NCBI GenBank assembly: GCA_900618425.1
Contig: UZAN01041691.1
Coordinates: forward strand, 1-14,866
DNA: 14,866 nt
DNA from: Echinostoma caproni
Taxonomy: Eukaryota; Platyhelminthes; Trematoda; Plagiorchiida; Echinostomatidae
Reading direction: 5' to 3'
In this document: one piece after another, positions 1 to 8,411 of the stretch
Position numbering within the stretch: the first letter of the stretch is position 1
How the letters are laid out: each line of letters opens with the position of its first letter
Program-made: the position numbers and the translations under genes
Notes under the pieces: model-generated
What the model saw: only the letters and a program-made list of their open reading frames with translations
Told to the model about the DNA's origin: nothing
Database searches by the model: none

Positions 1-325
1 AATAATTTTCCTGATTCGTTTTTACTCAGCGGATGAGGTGGTTTAGAAAAGTGAAATATGGTATACCGGCGCTAAGGCATGGAGGACGCGTTTCCGCTAC
101 TGAAGCAACCGAATTCCTGAAAGTCCAGTTCTATGAAATGTTCACTGCAGGCAACAAAGGCGGATTACAGCTTCCACACCTTCTATCAGATGTTCCATAC
201 CCCCAACTGATCACCGTTCAAATCTGAAACGGTTTAAAACAAACTTTTGGCCCTGCGCCGGAACTCATCTCTAGGGGAAGACAACATTCGGCCACAGACC
301 CTGACGTCCTTCGCAAATAACATAT

Positions 326-927
326 GAAATTATTGCCCACTTATACCAAAGAATGTTCGACAAAACGAAGATCCCCCAGTCCTGGAAACACGGCATCATT
401 TCGCCTATTTGCAAAGGTGGCTGTAGAAGTGATCCTGCAAACTACCGTCCAGTTACACTTCTTCCTGTTCTATCAAAAGTAATTTTGCTCATTCTCTGAT
501 GGATCATTTCGAGAAGCATAACATACTTTCGCCGGCTCAACACGGGTTTCGAAGGAAACGCTTGTGCACCACAAAGCCGCTACTTGCACGAGACGAATGG
601 ACAGAATCAGTCGACGCAGAAGAGGCAGTAGATTTAATCTACTTAGACTTCTCCAAAGCTTTTGACAGGGTTAACCACCATATACTACTGCGAAAGCTCC
701 ATCATTACGGTGTCCGAGGACTGCTACTGGACTGGATTGAGGAATTTCTTCGACAACATACCGTTTCGGTTCGAGCTAATCGTTCTTTGTCGGGACCGAT
801 TGAGGCTGTTTGTGGAGTTCCACAAGGATCCGTACTCGGTCCGTACCTTTTCTTAGCATTCATATACGAACTACCAAATATCCTTGGAGACAAGGCATTA
901 TTATTCGCTGATGATACCAAAACATAG
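326..927 (+). pseudogene. Reverse transcriptase core of the CR1-like LINE
   Basis: This is the RNA-dependent DNA polymerase that would copy the LINE transcript at the target site. Frame 2 (326-499) carries the RT entry block WKHGIISPICKGG followed by DPANYRPVTLLPVLSKV, typical of non-LTR RTs. It ends at a TGA (497-499) and the sequence continues in frame 1 from the overlapping ATG at 499. There, motif A reads YLDFSKAFDRV (catalytic Asp about residue 50 from 499), motif B reads GVPQGSVLGP (residues 106-115) and motif C reads LLFADDT, with FADD replacing YADD. A TAG at 925-927 stops the frame directly after motif C, yet homologous sequence (YETLQETLD) continues past it in the same frame. Both catalytic aspartates of FADD remain, so inactivation comes from the frameshift and stops rather than loss of the active site. 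Confidence 0.88.
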
Positions 928-1137
928 AGGACGGTACAATATTCTGAAGATTATGAAACCCTGCAGGAAACTCTTGACGCAGTTTACCGATAGTCTATCA
1001 CGAATAACATCGAATTCAACGTTGATAAATGCAAGGTTGTATCACTGGAGTCACTTTTCATGTTTACTTGGAACTCAGCCATTACCGCGTTCTCCAAACA
1101 AAAAGGATCTGTAAGTTATCTTTCTTGAAAATCTACG

Positions 1138-1640
1138 ATGTTCCACACATTGCGCAAGAGCATCATCAAAGGCAATAAACACTTTGGATTAGTAAAACGT
1201 GTTTTGAGAACATTCGAACCAGATTTATTGCCCCATTTACTATCAACATACCTTAGATCACACACCAAGTATGCCACACAGGCTTGGAATATCATGGCTG
1301 ATTGGCAACCGAAAGGTACTCGAACGTCAGCGGAGAACAACCACCGAAATGGCTGCGAATTCTCGGAATCTACTCGTCTGAACACCGTCGAAAACGGAGA
1401 GACATGATCCTCGTTTATCAAATACTACAGCAACCTAACCACTAGCACTACCCAGGAATTTTCACCTCCGGGAACGTCCGTTTAAATGTTTGCTCCAAAA
1501 GAATCGGCTAGACTGCAGGTGCCATTCTTTCAGCCTCAGAGTTGGTAATACCTGAAACTCACTTCCACCTTAAGTTGTTTTTTGAACCAACCATCGATTC
1601 ATTCAAGTCACAACTGGATGGAGCATTAAACTACACCTAA
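1138..1640 (+). pseudogene. C-terminal region of the CR1-like LINE ORF2
   Basis: Three separate frames carry blocks from the end of a CR1-like pol protein. Frame 1 (1138-1407) contains LVKRVLRTFEPDLLPHLLS and then YATQAWNI, which in this family follow the thumb. Frame 0 (about 1386-1433) contains RRKRRDMILVYQILQQ. The end has LDCRCHSFSLRVGNT (1508-1552) and FEPTIDSFKSQLDGALN (1581-1631), the usual LINE closing blocks in which a trailing SLP precedes the last helix. At least three frame changes separate them. Their order and spacing match an intact family member, so the DNA has decayed mainly by small indels and point mutations and not by large deletion. The exact function of this domain in CR1 elements is not established. 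Confidence 0.78.
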
Positions 1641-1965
1641 CTTTTCAGCACTCGTAAGTGAATGTTATAATTTGTTATTTAATTTCACTACCAACAGAAC
1701 ACGGTGTGTACAGATCCTATGGAATTCGATAAGAATCAGCCTTGTAATTTATCCATAATTGAAATTTGAAGTTGAATAAAGCAAAGAAATCAAGTTATTT
1801 TGCTTAGCACTTTTTTCAGTACAAGGCCGTAACAGTGACGCACTAGCATGTTAAAGTTGTTTGCAAATGGCCCTTGCCAAATCCAGTAATGGTGCTTGAA
1901 AACTAGGGACGTTTGTGTTGCACGGCGGGACACCTTCAAAACCAGCATGAATGTGTTTGTTTGTA

Positions 1966-1979
1966 TGTGTGTGTGTGTG
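1966..1979. repeat. (TG)7 microsatellite
   Basis: Seven perfect TG units directly follow a TG-rich lead (tgtttgtttgta). A simple dinucleotide repeat, expected to be polymorphic in length; no gene association is visible. Confidence 0.95.
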
Positions 1980-2395
1980 CATGAAATGTATAGGTGTTTT
2001 TCTAAGCCGTGGTAACGCAGTGAAAGTGCTCCCTTTTTGTGAGAGTGACATAAACGTCTACCGACAAAGGGGCTGTCGAAAGGGAGTGGAAGAGGAAAGT
2101 TTAATTTCACTCACATACGTCATACATTTGGGGTTGTGGAAGACGTCAAAGGTGTCTTGATTGGACCGCACTGAATGATCTGGTGTTTTGAAATTAGAAT
2201 CAAACACATCAATCCAAACCATTGTGCGATTAGTGGACTTCCATGAGTTGTGATCTTGGGAAGCAAATGCAAACAAAGCACTGCGTCATGCACAAATAGA
2301 AAAAAATGGACAAACTTTTAAACAAATTCGGAAGGTAGTCAGTTCATCCTGCACAAAAATCCGTCTGAAATAGCTAATGAGATGCGCAAACAGGT

Positions 2396-2396
<1 letters not shown>

Positions 2397-2422
<26 letters not shown>
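2397..2422. repeat. (TG)13 microsatellite
   Basis: Thirteen perfect TG units, followed by TAAGTGG. It is the longest simple repeat in the window and lies about 430 bp from the shorter TG tract. Confidence 0.97.
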
Positions 2423-2426
<4 letters not shown>

Positions 2427-2755
2427 TGGAACCACGTTCTTTGCAAACGAGGCCTGTGTTTAATCATTAGCCCGTGTTCTCGGGTCTGTTCACACAGGTT
2501 ACGTGTCAGGCGAAAGAAAAGTTACGTTTTCCAAACGCGAAACGTTTTCTCTGCACTTGTCGTGCCTCCCCCCGCCCCTGTCCTTGAATTCTTCCACCCC
2601 ATTGTGACAATCTTTTCACATTCGAATTTACCCATCTAACTTACAGAGACATATGAGAACCACCAGTTAGCATGTAAGCTGACTACCCCGACAGGTTCCT
2701 TAGAATTCACCGGAGTTCGTCGAATGAACTTCTAAGACAATGTTAATTGTTCAAA

Positions 2756-2878
2756 TTGTTGTTTGGTAGATTTGAAATTTGTATGTCGATTGCGACTTCC
2801 ACGCGTGGGTTCGAATCCCACTGAAGCTACTGAACTTTTCACAATCGACATACTAGCTTCAAATCTACCAAACAACAA
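2756..2878. repeat. Foldback element: 36-bp inverted repeat around a tRNA-like B-box core
   Basis: The left arm 2756-2791 is the reverse complement of the right arm 2843-2878 with 3 mismatches in 36 positions. The 51-nt spacer (2792-2842) contains GTGGG-TTCGAAT-CCCAC at 2805-2821, a perfect 5-bp stem with a 7-nt loop identical in form to a tRNA T-arm. It includes GGTTCGAATCC, which matches the pol III B-box consensus. A smaller hairpin GTCG-ATTG-CGAC lies at 2786-2797. On the minus strand the B-box gives the familiar spurious peptide GFEPTR, the hallmark of translated tRNA/SINE sequence. The arms do not look like classical MITE termini and I could not identify a target-site duplication. It may be a foldback MITE, a SINE that acquired an inverted flank, or a pol III-transcribed hairpin. 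Confidence 0.8.
2808..2818 (+). promoter_or_regulatory. Pol III B-box (internal promoter element) in a T-arm hairpin
   Basis: GGTTCGAATCC fits the consensus GGTTCGANNCC exactly and is enclosed by a 5-bp T-stem. No convincing A-box or full cloverleaf could be placed upstream, so this is a tRNA-derived promoter remnant and not a tRNA gene. Confidence 0.6.
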
Positions 2879-3571
2879 TATCTGTTTTGGTTCACGGTAC
2901 CCTTGCACCATATTGATTCGTCCGGTTCCATTCACGTGACTTTACTCCGGCGATCATTCACCGTGACCCGGGAACTCACGAATTGAAATCTGATACCATG
3001 AATGCGGATGCGATCAGTTATCTAAAATAATGATTGATCAGAAAGTGTCAGATCAAATGGCAAACTGGATAAGTGTATCACATTTGGACACAAACATTGG
3101 GAAGAAGTTACACAACAGAAGGAAATGAATTAATTCGAGAATGAAAAATGTATATGACGCCTTTGCTCTGATCTGATCTGATCTGCTAATGCATCATGCA
3201 ACCTTGTGATTCGAGTGTGGAGCCTGGTCCAGTGTCGCAACTGAGGCCGATTTTGCGACGGTTCGATGGATGGGATTGGGGTGGACACCGCAAAAGGTCA
3301 AGACAAAGCAAAATGTGCGAGGGAACAGGAGAGGAATAACTCAGAGCATCGTATACGGGTGCGGGGGAGTAGTTAATGCTCACCACGTACATTGTTAACT
3401 AGTCAGGATTCTATGTGTCCTTGCCTACGTAAGGCCCTGAACCAACTCGGCAAGTAAGACTGGTAAATGATGCAGAGGTGTAAGTCCATGCATGTGCAAC
3501 CACAACAGCTGAGGTAGCTTTCGTGATAACATAGAATGAAGATCGGTGGTGTTGAAACGAGATTATCATAA
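2879..3571. other. No recognisable gene
   Basis: Only short frames without motifs are present on either strand. The one structured item is a short pentanucleotide repeat at 3168-3185. The minus-strand frame at 3411-3836 overlaps the better-looking plus-strand frame at 3572-3781 and shows no domain. Confidence 0.45.
3168..3185. repeat. Short (CTGAT) pentanucleotide tandem repeat, 3.6 units
   Basis: Three perfect CTGAT units plus CTG. Too short to classify further; it may mark the edge of a decayed repeat. Confidence 0.9.
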
Positions 3572-3781
3572 CAAGAAAGTCTGATTTGGCTTGAACGCAC
3601 AGTCGACAGATTGAGTGATCCGTTCCATATCTGGTCAGTGTCCTTTGGTCAGGCCAAAATTCACGATCGTTTCGAACGGTTGTATCAGGTTGAAGCCTGG
3701 CTAAGCGAAGTGACTGAACGACTAGCTTTTGAGAACAAAGGAACAGACTGGGTAGGAGTAAAACCAACTCCTCAGATGTAG
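3572..3781 (+). CDS. Unassigned 69-codon open frame, possible exon or repeat-derived fragment
   Basis: The frame opens after a TAA (3569-3571) and runs to TAG at 3779-3781 without an ATG until the last residue, so if coding it would be an internal or terminal exon and not a complete gene. The translation is protein-like: mixed charge, few low-complexity residues, and a stretch that should form amphipathic helix around FGQAKIHDRFERLYQVEAWL and SEVTERLAFENK. No catalytic or binding motif is recognised. A possible splice acceptor AG lies just upstream (aacaagaaag), but the polypyrimidine context is poor. The overlapping minus-strand frame (3411-3836, 141 codons) is longer but has no motif and a less protein-like composition. 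It may belong to an unrecognised transposable element, given its neighbours. Confidence 0.3.
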   Translation, partial: QESLIWLERTVDRLSDPFHIWSVSFGQAKIHDRFERLYQVEAWLSEVTERLAFENKGTDWVGVKPTPQM

Positions 3782-3998
3782 CAAGGTGCCGTTGCGGAAT
3801 AGTTTTGGATGGGTTTGCCGGTACTTTGTAGATCACCTTGAATGCTTCCTCGCTTGCACGATGGCCGGTGTCTGCTCAGTGTTCTACGATTGCACTTATC
3901 ATCCTTTTCCTTATACCCATATTCAACACGTGCCGAGTTGTGCTCCTTGATTCTTTGCGACAGTTACCTGAGCGTTCTTCACACAAAACCTGTGGAAC

Positions 3999-4406
3999 AT
4001 GAGTTTCGTAACACTCAGTATGCAGGATAGCCTTATGCTATGTTTTGCAAACAGAGTTGGAAGAATCGCTACGGAAGATATGCTAGTTGATGAACTTTTA
4101 AATGGACGGAACATCTTCATCGAGAATGGACACCCAGATTGCTTAGTGGAATTTGTAATTCAAAGATACGAGACCCTCCCAAACAGAATTAGCATTGTTT
4201 GTACTTTTCTTCACGATTGGCAGAGATTGTGCATAGAAGGCTATCACATACCATCAGCAAACATTTCTATGCAGTCCAGCTCGAAAACCGACTCACATCC
4301 GTGGTTATTCTGTCTGTTTCTATGTTTACTCTTTCACTTAATCCAGTGGACTAAAGTTTGTTCATCGCGCGAGGTGATGCCTGTCCGTAACCATCGCCCT
4401 GCCTGA
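3999..4406 (+). pseudogene. Penelope-like element fragment, RT C-terminal connector (tentative)
   Basis: The plus-strand frame of 135 codons contains RIATEDMLVDELLNGRNIFI followed by ENGHPDCLVEFVIQRY (about 4056-4170). This resembles the helical segment after the RT thumb in Penelope-like elements, where a block of the form '...EL..LR.IFI.NGYP..FV...I' leads into the linker before the GIY-YIG endonuclease. In another frame downstream (about 4240-4300) SKHFYAVQLENRLTSVV resembles the linker block that follows. No RT palm motifs are found upstream in this orientation and no GIY-YIG cysteines are visible downstream, so only a fragment remains. From about 4290 the frame is Leu/Phe/Cys-rich and probably non-coding. 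The assignment rests on remembered family patterns. Confidence 0.42.
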
Positions 4407-4740
4407 TTGAGAAGTGGAGTAATTAATTAATTGAATCATACGTGTGGTCGCATCGCGCCTTGTTGACACAGGTCCAATTACAAACGTGTCTACATACGTG
4501 CGGTTTCGTATTCTAGCCGCAGCGGAGNAGCGGAGGCAGTCAGCATCTGCCTCCACAACCTTCCTCTGTGCGCTCAAAAGCGATTTTTAGAATCACCCAA
4601 GCTGTCATGACCGGCCTGCCGATAAGCGACACGCCACGATACATCTAGACAAATGATAATTTAGATTTGAGAGTAACGGAATATTCGATTTGTTTATATG
4701 ATTATTTCGTCACGTAAATGGAGCGTAAGCTAAAATGTTA
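4407..4740. other. No recognisable gene
   Basis: Contains one ambiguous base (N at 4528) inside a GC-rich stretch (ccgcagcggagNagcggaggcag). The minus-strand frame across it shows no domain. It could be part of another repeat, but I cannot name it. Confidence 0.4.
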
Positions 4741-4862
4741 GGAAACATTGGACAGGTATTTTGATCTAATTGGCACTCAACACCAGTAGGAATCCATCGA
4801 CCCTACTGGGGCTCGAACCCGGGACCTCATAGGTAGAACTCGGCCAACGAGCAGCTAATCAA
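4741..4862 (-). mobile_element. tRNA-derived SINE copy, minus orientation
   Basis: Read on the minus strand, an A-box-like TAGCTGCTCGTTGG (plus 4844-4857) is followed by a perfect B-box GGTTCGAGCCC (plus 4809-4819). Nine nt further comes TCGATGGATTC (plus 4790-4800). The 39 nt from GAGG to GATTC (plus 4790-4828) match the SINE at 5082-5120 at 31 of 39 positions without a gap, with identical B-box to TCGATGGATTC spacing. That is direct evidence that the two belong to one family. SINEs of this kind are pol III transcripts mobilised by a partner LINE. The 3' end toward 4741 is approximate and I found no clear tail or target-site duplication. Confidence 0.7.
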
Positions 4863-5036
4863 ACCATTTCTCATTTTGAATTGACACGATATAGCGAACC
4901 AATCTTCACGAGCTTATTGTTTCTAACCGAATCATAATGCTGAAGATTGGTGCTCAGATGAGCGAGGCGCAATGCCCGCAATAATCTCACAAAAATGGGC
5001 TGTGCAACCTCGTGCATACTCAAAATGATCAGCNTC

Positions 5037-5245
5037 AGCTGTCAGGTGACCGAGTGGGTAGTACACTTGCGTTTCACGTGTGAGGCCTCGGGTCCGATCC
5101 CCAAGTGGTTCGATGGATTCGCACTGCTGATTAGACCCAACCAGGTCTAAACAGCTGTGTGGTGCTTTGCGGCTTTTCGGCTCACACCTCATTCGCACGG
5201 CGAATTTGGGTTTCCAATATTAAAAATGGATGCAAACCGTTAAAG
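5037..5245 (+). mobile_element. tRNA-derived SINE copy, plus orientation
   Basis: The A-box-like TGACCGAGTGG (5047-5057) resembles the D-arm of Leu/Ser-type tRNAs. The B-box GGTCCGATCCC (5091-5101) has one T-to-C change from consensus. TCGATGGATTC follows at 5110-5120, as in the inverted copy near 4800. The tRNA-unrelated body seems to run to about 5245, where the sequence becomes AT-rich. A minus-strand open frame across it (4932-5198) is a by-product of the tRNA-like sequence and not a gene. One unresolved base (N, 5034) sits at the 5' edge. The right boundary is an estimate. Confidence 0.68.
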
Positions 5246-6557
5246 ATTTTAATTATTTTTCTCTTTCATTCAAGAGTTTCTATCTGTAACTATACCGTTT
5301 CAACTGCAACTGAAACCGTAATTGTATCCGGCCTAAATCAATCGAACCAATCGTTTTCTGCTGAGTACCCCACAAAGTGGTTGATAAATTAACCATCAGA
5401 CGTCGCTGATTGGCCCAGGCCACTGTATTTGTGTACCACCGGTAGGCGTCTAAATACATGTGCCTTTCAATGCTAGAAATAAGCAAGCAAATGCCTTTGG
5501 CTCGAAGGAATCTGAGTTATTGGAGGGAACTTGTGCCTCAATGGAATTGATTCATCAAGCAATGGGTGATCTGGACTGAACACATTCATGCATCAATTGA
5601 TTCGTACTTTCACATCTGGGCATGGTGGCTGATTTATCGATTCATGCTTAATCGGCCAACCGAGGTCAATGGCTATCGGGTTCAATTTTTCACGTCCGAG
5701 GCACATGGACAATCCCCATCTTGGCACGAGGAGAAAACACAGTGGTTTTGACGAACAAGCTCCACTACCTCGACTACTTCTTCTTCTTCATCGAGCTAAT
5801 ACAGCTAAAACCACTCTCTTGGGCTCACTCGATCAACACTAAGGATCATGACGTTTTCGGGTTGGGGTAGAAACAGTTCAACACCAGTGCACCTCACTCG
5901 GTAACTCACTTAAGCAGTACTCGCATTTGGCTTTAGAGAAATAAGTTCATTCGGAATAGATAAAGTTCTGATAGACCCGATTCAATCGGTGACTTGTGAA
6001 AACTGAAGCATCAATCACTGTGCGGGGTATTCAACGGAATGAGATTGGTTGAAGTTACAGCAGATTCACTTGAAGTTTAGAAGAGATAGTACCATAGCAT
6101 GAGTAAAATACACTGGAAAAAGTAGCACCACTTAGTCATAATGTGGACCCAAATAGGATCATTGTTGATGGGATGCGATCCACCTTATTCGGGTCAAATG
6201 GTATCAAGTGACTACCTACATAGTGCCAAATGGTCAGTTGACTGATCATCGAAAATTGTGTTTCATCAACTGGAAATTGTTTTTTTATATCACAATGAAA
6301 AGTTCGCACAGAAGTGAAATAAATTGTTGCAGACATCATACGACAGAAGGATTCGTTTGGAAAAGAATATTGGGTCCCTAGTATTCCACCAGCGATCCGA
6401 CCGAGACGAGTTACTCGAAAGCGATACGTTCGAATAGGCTTGTCAACTCACTTACACCTATTCCACTCATTGGGCGACTGCTGTTAGATCGATATATGTT
6501 TGTTCAACGCAAAAAAGCGAGATTCATCAAATTCAACGGTAATAGGCCCCAGGTGAA
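5246..6557. other. No recognisable gene
   Basis: About 1.3 kb with only short frames on either strand, none with a domain, catalytic motif or membrane pattern. The frame at 5566-5751 is Trp/His-rich and looks like chance. A short TTC-type run (acttcttcttcttcatc, about 5777-5793) is the only low-complexity piece. Confidence 0.5.
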
Positions 6558-6760
6558 ATGCCAACCGGCCACTCAGTTTCTATTCATTCTGCATATTATA
6601 ACCTCAGATCCTATAACCAGTCCATATTGTCACGTGACATGGGTATGAGAGAAAGCGGTTTGTGTGTTCGCGATACGGGACATGGAACCGGGGGCGTGCG
6701 GATTGAGCAAGCGAGACAATCAAATCTCATGAAAAATGTCAGAAAAGAAAATTTAATCAA

Positions 6761-6949
6761 ATGGCTTTGGTTCGACGTGGATATGTATACCACATTGACA
6801 AACAAAAACTCACCAGAGATCCCGAGTCAAGGGGGAAGGTTGCGAGATGTACAACATCGGAAAATTGCGTTGTCCTAACAGACAAATTAATCTGCTTACT
6901 ATTTGAGGAATTTCGTCCCGTAACCAGTAAATCACAAGTGTACTGGTAA
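6761..6949 (+). pseudogene. FLYWCH-type zinc-finger-like fragment (weak)
   Basis: From the ATG at 6761 the frame reads MALVRRGYVYHIDKQKL and then KVARCTTSENCVVLTD. The pattern 'G-Y-x-Y-H ... RC ... C ... TD' resembles FLYWCH fingers, found in MULE-derived transposases and in host proteins that came from them. The expected Trp before the first Cys and the terminal His are not present, so the metal site would be incomplete. The adjacent frame 0 just upstream (MKNVRKENLIK, about 6730-6762) could be the N-terminal continuation after a frameshift. No DDE transposase follows. This could be a decayed MULE-type fragment or a chance resemblance. Confidence 0.28.
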
Positions 6950-7499
6950 AAAGCTCAATAGTAGTTGCAGTAGATTTACTTCGACCTAGTTAGCACTGAA
7001 TATCGATCAACCCACGTGAAGATCAAATCGAAATTCGATTATCCAAAAATGATCACTGCAATCATAACCCCACGAGGTTGAGATGAGCGCTATAAGAAGT
7101 TCGCAATCAACTAGTAAAGATGTGTTATGCTTTGACATATGTAGACCAAGTGAAACCCTCTAGTCACCTGCCTCAGGTCAAATGGATGCTATGTTGGTAA
7201 TTCTAGGAGTGTTGAGCAAAAGGTTTCCGGATATGCAGTATACAAGTACGAGGTGCAGATGATCGAGTAAGGAAAACGTGACCTGCGGCCTATTGTGAAC
7301 AGTGTTCAGTGTGGTTGCAACTCACCGAGAGAACCAACTATCAACACAACCGAGAGCACAAGTCACAAGTCATTCGAGGGGCGCTATGCTCGGACTGTCA
7401 GGATGAAATTCAGTCGATTTCACGGGAGGACGACGATTTTCTACGACTACAAATATGATTTAAAGCAGTGGTAGAGTATTGGTTGTTTGTAAGCTGTTT
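6950..7499. other. No recognisable gene; presumed 5' flank and lost N-terminus of the mariner relic
   Basis: Counting back from the first catalytic Asp of the mariner, the start codon should lie near 7360 and the left terminal inverted repeat upstream of it, but no start or terminal repeat can be recognised here. Frames are short and unassigned. Confidence 0.4.
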
Positions 7500-7535
7500 G
7501 TGGGGATTACGCGATTCGGAAAAGCACTGTGTTTG

Positions 7536-7735
7536 AGTGGAGTGAAGTGTGACACGCGGTACCTGGATAATGAGACACGGTTTAGTCGACGTGTGGAGGC
7601 CAGCACAGCGGACAATATTGATGCTTTGCAGGCGATGGGGAAGGACGATGAGTAGATAACAGTGGTATAGCTGACAAAAGCCATCCGAATCTCATCGATA
7701 TCATCTCTCATCGTGAGAAGCTCAACCGCAGTTCA
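7536..7735 (+). pseudogene. Mariner transposase N-terminal DNA-binding region, degenerate
   Basis: Frame 0 reads YLDNETRFSRRVEAST then NIDALQAMGKDDE (about 7558-7649). After a TAG it continues ITVV-stop-LTKAIRISS. This parallels the mariner block 'LEDEPRSGRP-VEAST-xENIxAVRAMIEEDRRITVRQLAEALGISSGS', the linker plus second helix-turn-helix that binds the terminal repeats. The two stops (7650-7652 and 7665-7667) fall where the family has Arg codons. The sequence after 'ISS' drifts out of frame toward 7735. Confidence 0.72.
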
Positions 7736-7800
7736 GGGAACAGAAAGCGGTTGGAGTAAATTGGTGCTGTACCAAGCTTGTAAATATTGATGGTGGACGT

Positions 7801-8263
7801 TGTAATGCATTTTTGCAGATCATCAGTGGAGATGAGACTTGGGTGTACAGTTTAGGCCCAGAGACCAAGAAACAATCTGCTCGGTGGACTTCGGTTGGTA
7901 AGGCGATGTCTCAGAAATTCCGACGCCAGCATACTGTGACCAAGCAGATGGTGGCTATGTTCATAGCCAAAACCGATCATTTGGCTACTTTACAGCTCGT
8001 TCAGCAAAGTAGTCACCGGAGAGGTCGCCCACTGTCTGCCGAAAGTGCTGGAAGCTGCTGCAAGGCGTCGAACAACGACTGGAATACGAGGAACCAGAAT
8101 AAACCAGGACAAAACACCTGCACACAGGTCCCATGTAGTAGGCGATTTTCTGGCTAGAGAACGCATCCATGAGGTTTGTCATCGACCGTACATACCAGAC
8201 CTGGCTCTGTTTGATATTTTTGGGTTCCTAAATGCCAACTGGATGATGCTTGGAATCCCATAA
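7801..8263 (+). pseudogene. Mariner transposase catalytic domain, frameshifted but with DD34D residues kept
   Basis: Frame 1 from 7801 reads FLQIISGDETWVYSLGPETK, the family's first catalytic block; its Asp codon is at 7831-7833. The protein then shifts to frame 2 between about 7996 and 8010, continuing CLPKVLEAAARRR, then NQDKTPAHRSHVVGDFLARE with the second Asp at 8108-8110, and PYIPDLALFDIFGF with the third Asp at 8213-8215. Exactly 34 residues separate the second and third Asp, the mariner DD34D signature. A TAA at 8261-8263 ends the frame, but homologous sequence continues (ELPTAGVETFY, then LPDSAWSSCFVKLFEPMELC at about 8311-8370). Frameshift and stops make it non-functional although the active-site residues are present. 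Confidence 0.86.
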
Positions 8264-8411
8264 GAGTTACCAACAGCTGGAGTGGAGACATTTTATTGAG
8301 ATAGTCGAAAGGTTACCCGATTCGGCATGGTCGAGCTGTTTCGTCAAATTATTTGAGCCCATGGAATTGTGTGCATGAACGCTCATGAAGAAAAATTCTA
8401 GAAAATGTAAA

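Larger units (their letters stand above)
1..1801 (+). mobile_element. CR1/jockey-like non-LTR retrotransposon (LINE), 5'-truncated and degenerate
   Basis: Successive reading frames give, in order, an RT N-terminal linker (33-227), RT fingers (326-499), RT palm (499-927), thumb/connector (about 940-1110) and the C-terminal domain (1138-1631). A short 3' UTR follows with AATAAA at 1775-1780 and an A-rich end near 1800. The order is collinear with one LINE ORF2, so this is a single insertion on the plus strand whose 5' end (endonuclease and any ORF1) lies outside the window or was never copied. Frames change near 235, 490, 1010, 1100 and 1380, and in-frame stops are present, so it cannot encode a working protein. 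Family placement in the CR1/jockey group rests on motif spelling and is an inference. The 3' boundary is approximate and no target-site duplication was identified. Confidence 0.85.
1802..2755. other. No recognisable gene; unassigned intergenic or intronic DNA with two TG microsatellites
   Basis: Frames here are short and have no recognisable motifs. Several depend on the TG microsatellite reading as repeated Val/Cys or His/Thr codons. I see no tRNA, rRNA, splice-framed exon or transposase signature. The two TG tracts are listed separately. Confidence 0.5.
7500..8411 (+). mobile_element. Mariner (Tc1/mariner superfamily) DNA transposon relic
   Basis: Segments of a mariner transposase occur in the correct order over about 0.9 kb on the plus strand. 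These are the DNA-binding linker (about 7540-7700), catalytic block 1 (7801-8000), blocks 2 and 3 (7996-8263) and the C-terminal tail (about 8295-8410). The span agrees with a roughly 340-residue transposase missing only its extreme N-terminus. At least three frame changes and several stops are present, so it is dead. I could not identify the pair of terminal inverted repeats of about 28 bp or a TA duplication, so the outer limits are those of the coding relic. Confidence 0.85.

Noticed and set aside
2732..2935. Minus-strand ORF with GFEPTRGSRNRH
   Set aside because: The peptide is a translation of the tRNA-like B-box and foldback arms; such ORFs are common annotation artefacts in SINE-rich genomes.
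3411..3836. 141-codon minus-strand ORF
   Set aside because: No motif; it overlaps a plus-strand frame with better protein-like composition. Kept only as a gap note.
5041..5117. Possible intact tRNA gene
   Set aside because: A- and B-boxes are present but acceptor and anticodon stems do not pair convincingly, and a related inverted copy with a shared non-tRNA extension shows it is a SINE.
4932..5198. Minus-strand 88-codon ORF
   Set aside because: It covers the plus-strand SINE at 5037-5245 and contains an ambiguous codon; best explained by the tRNA-like sequence.
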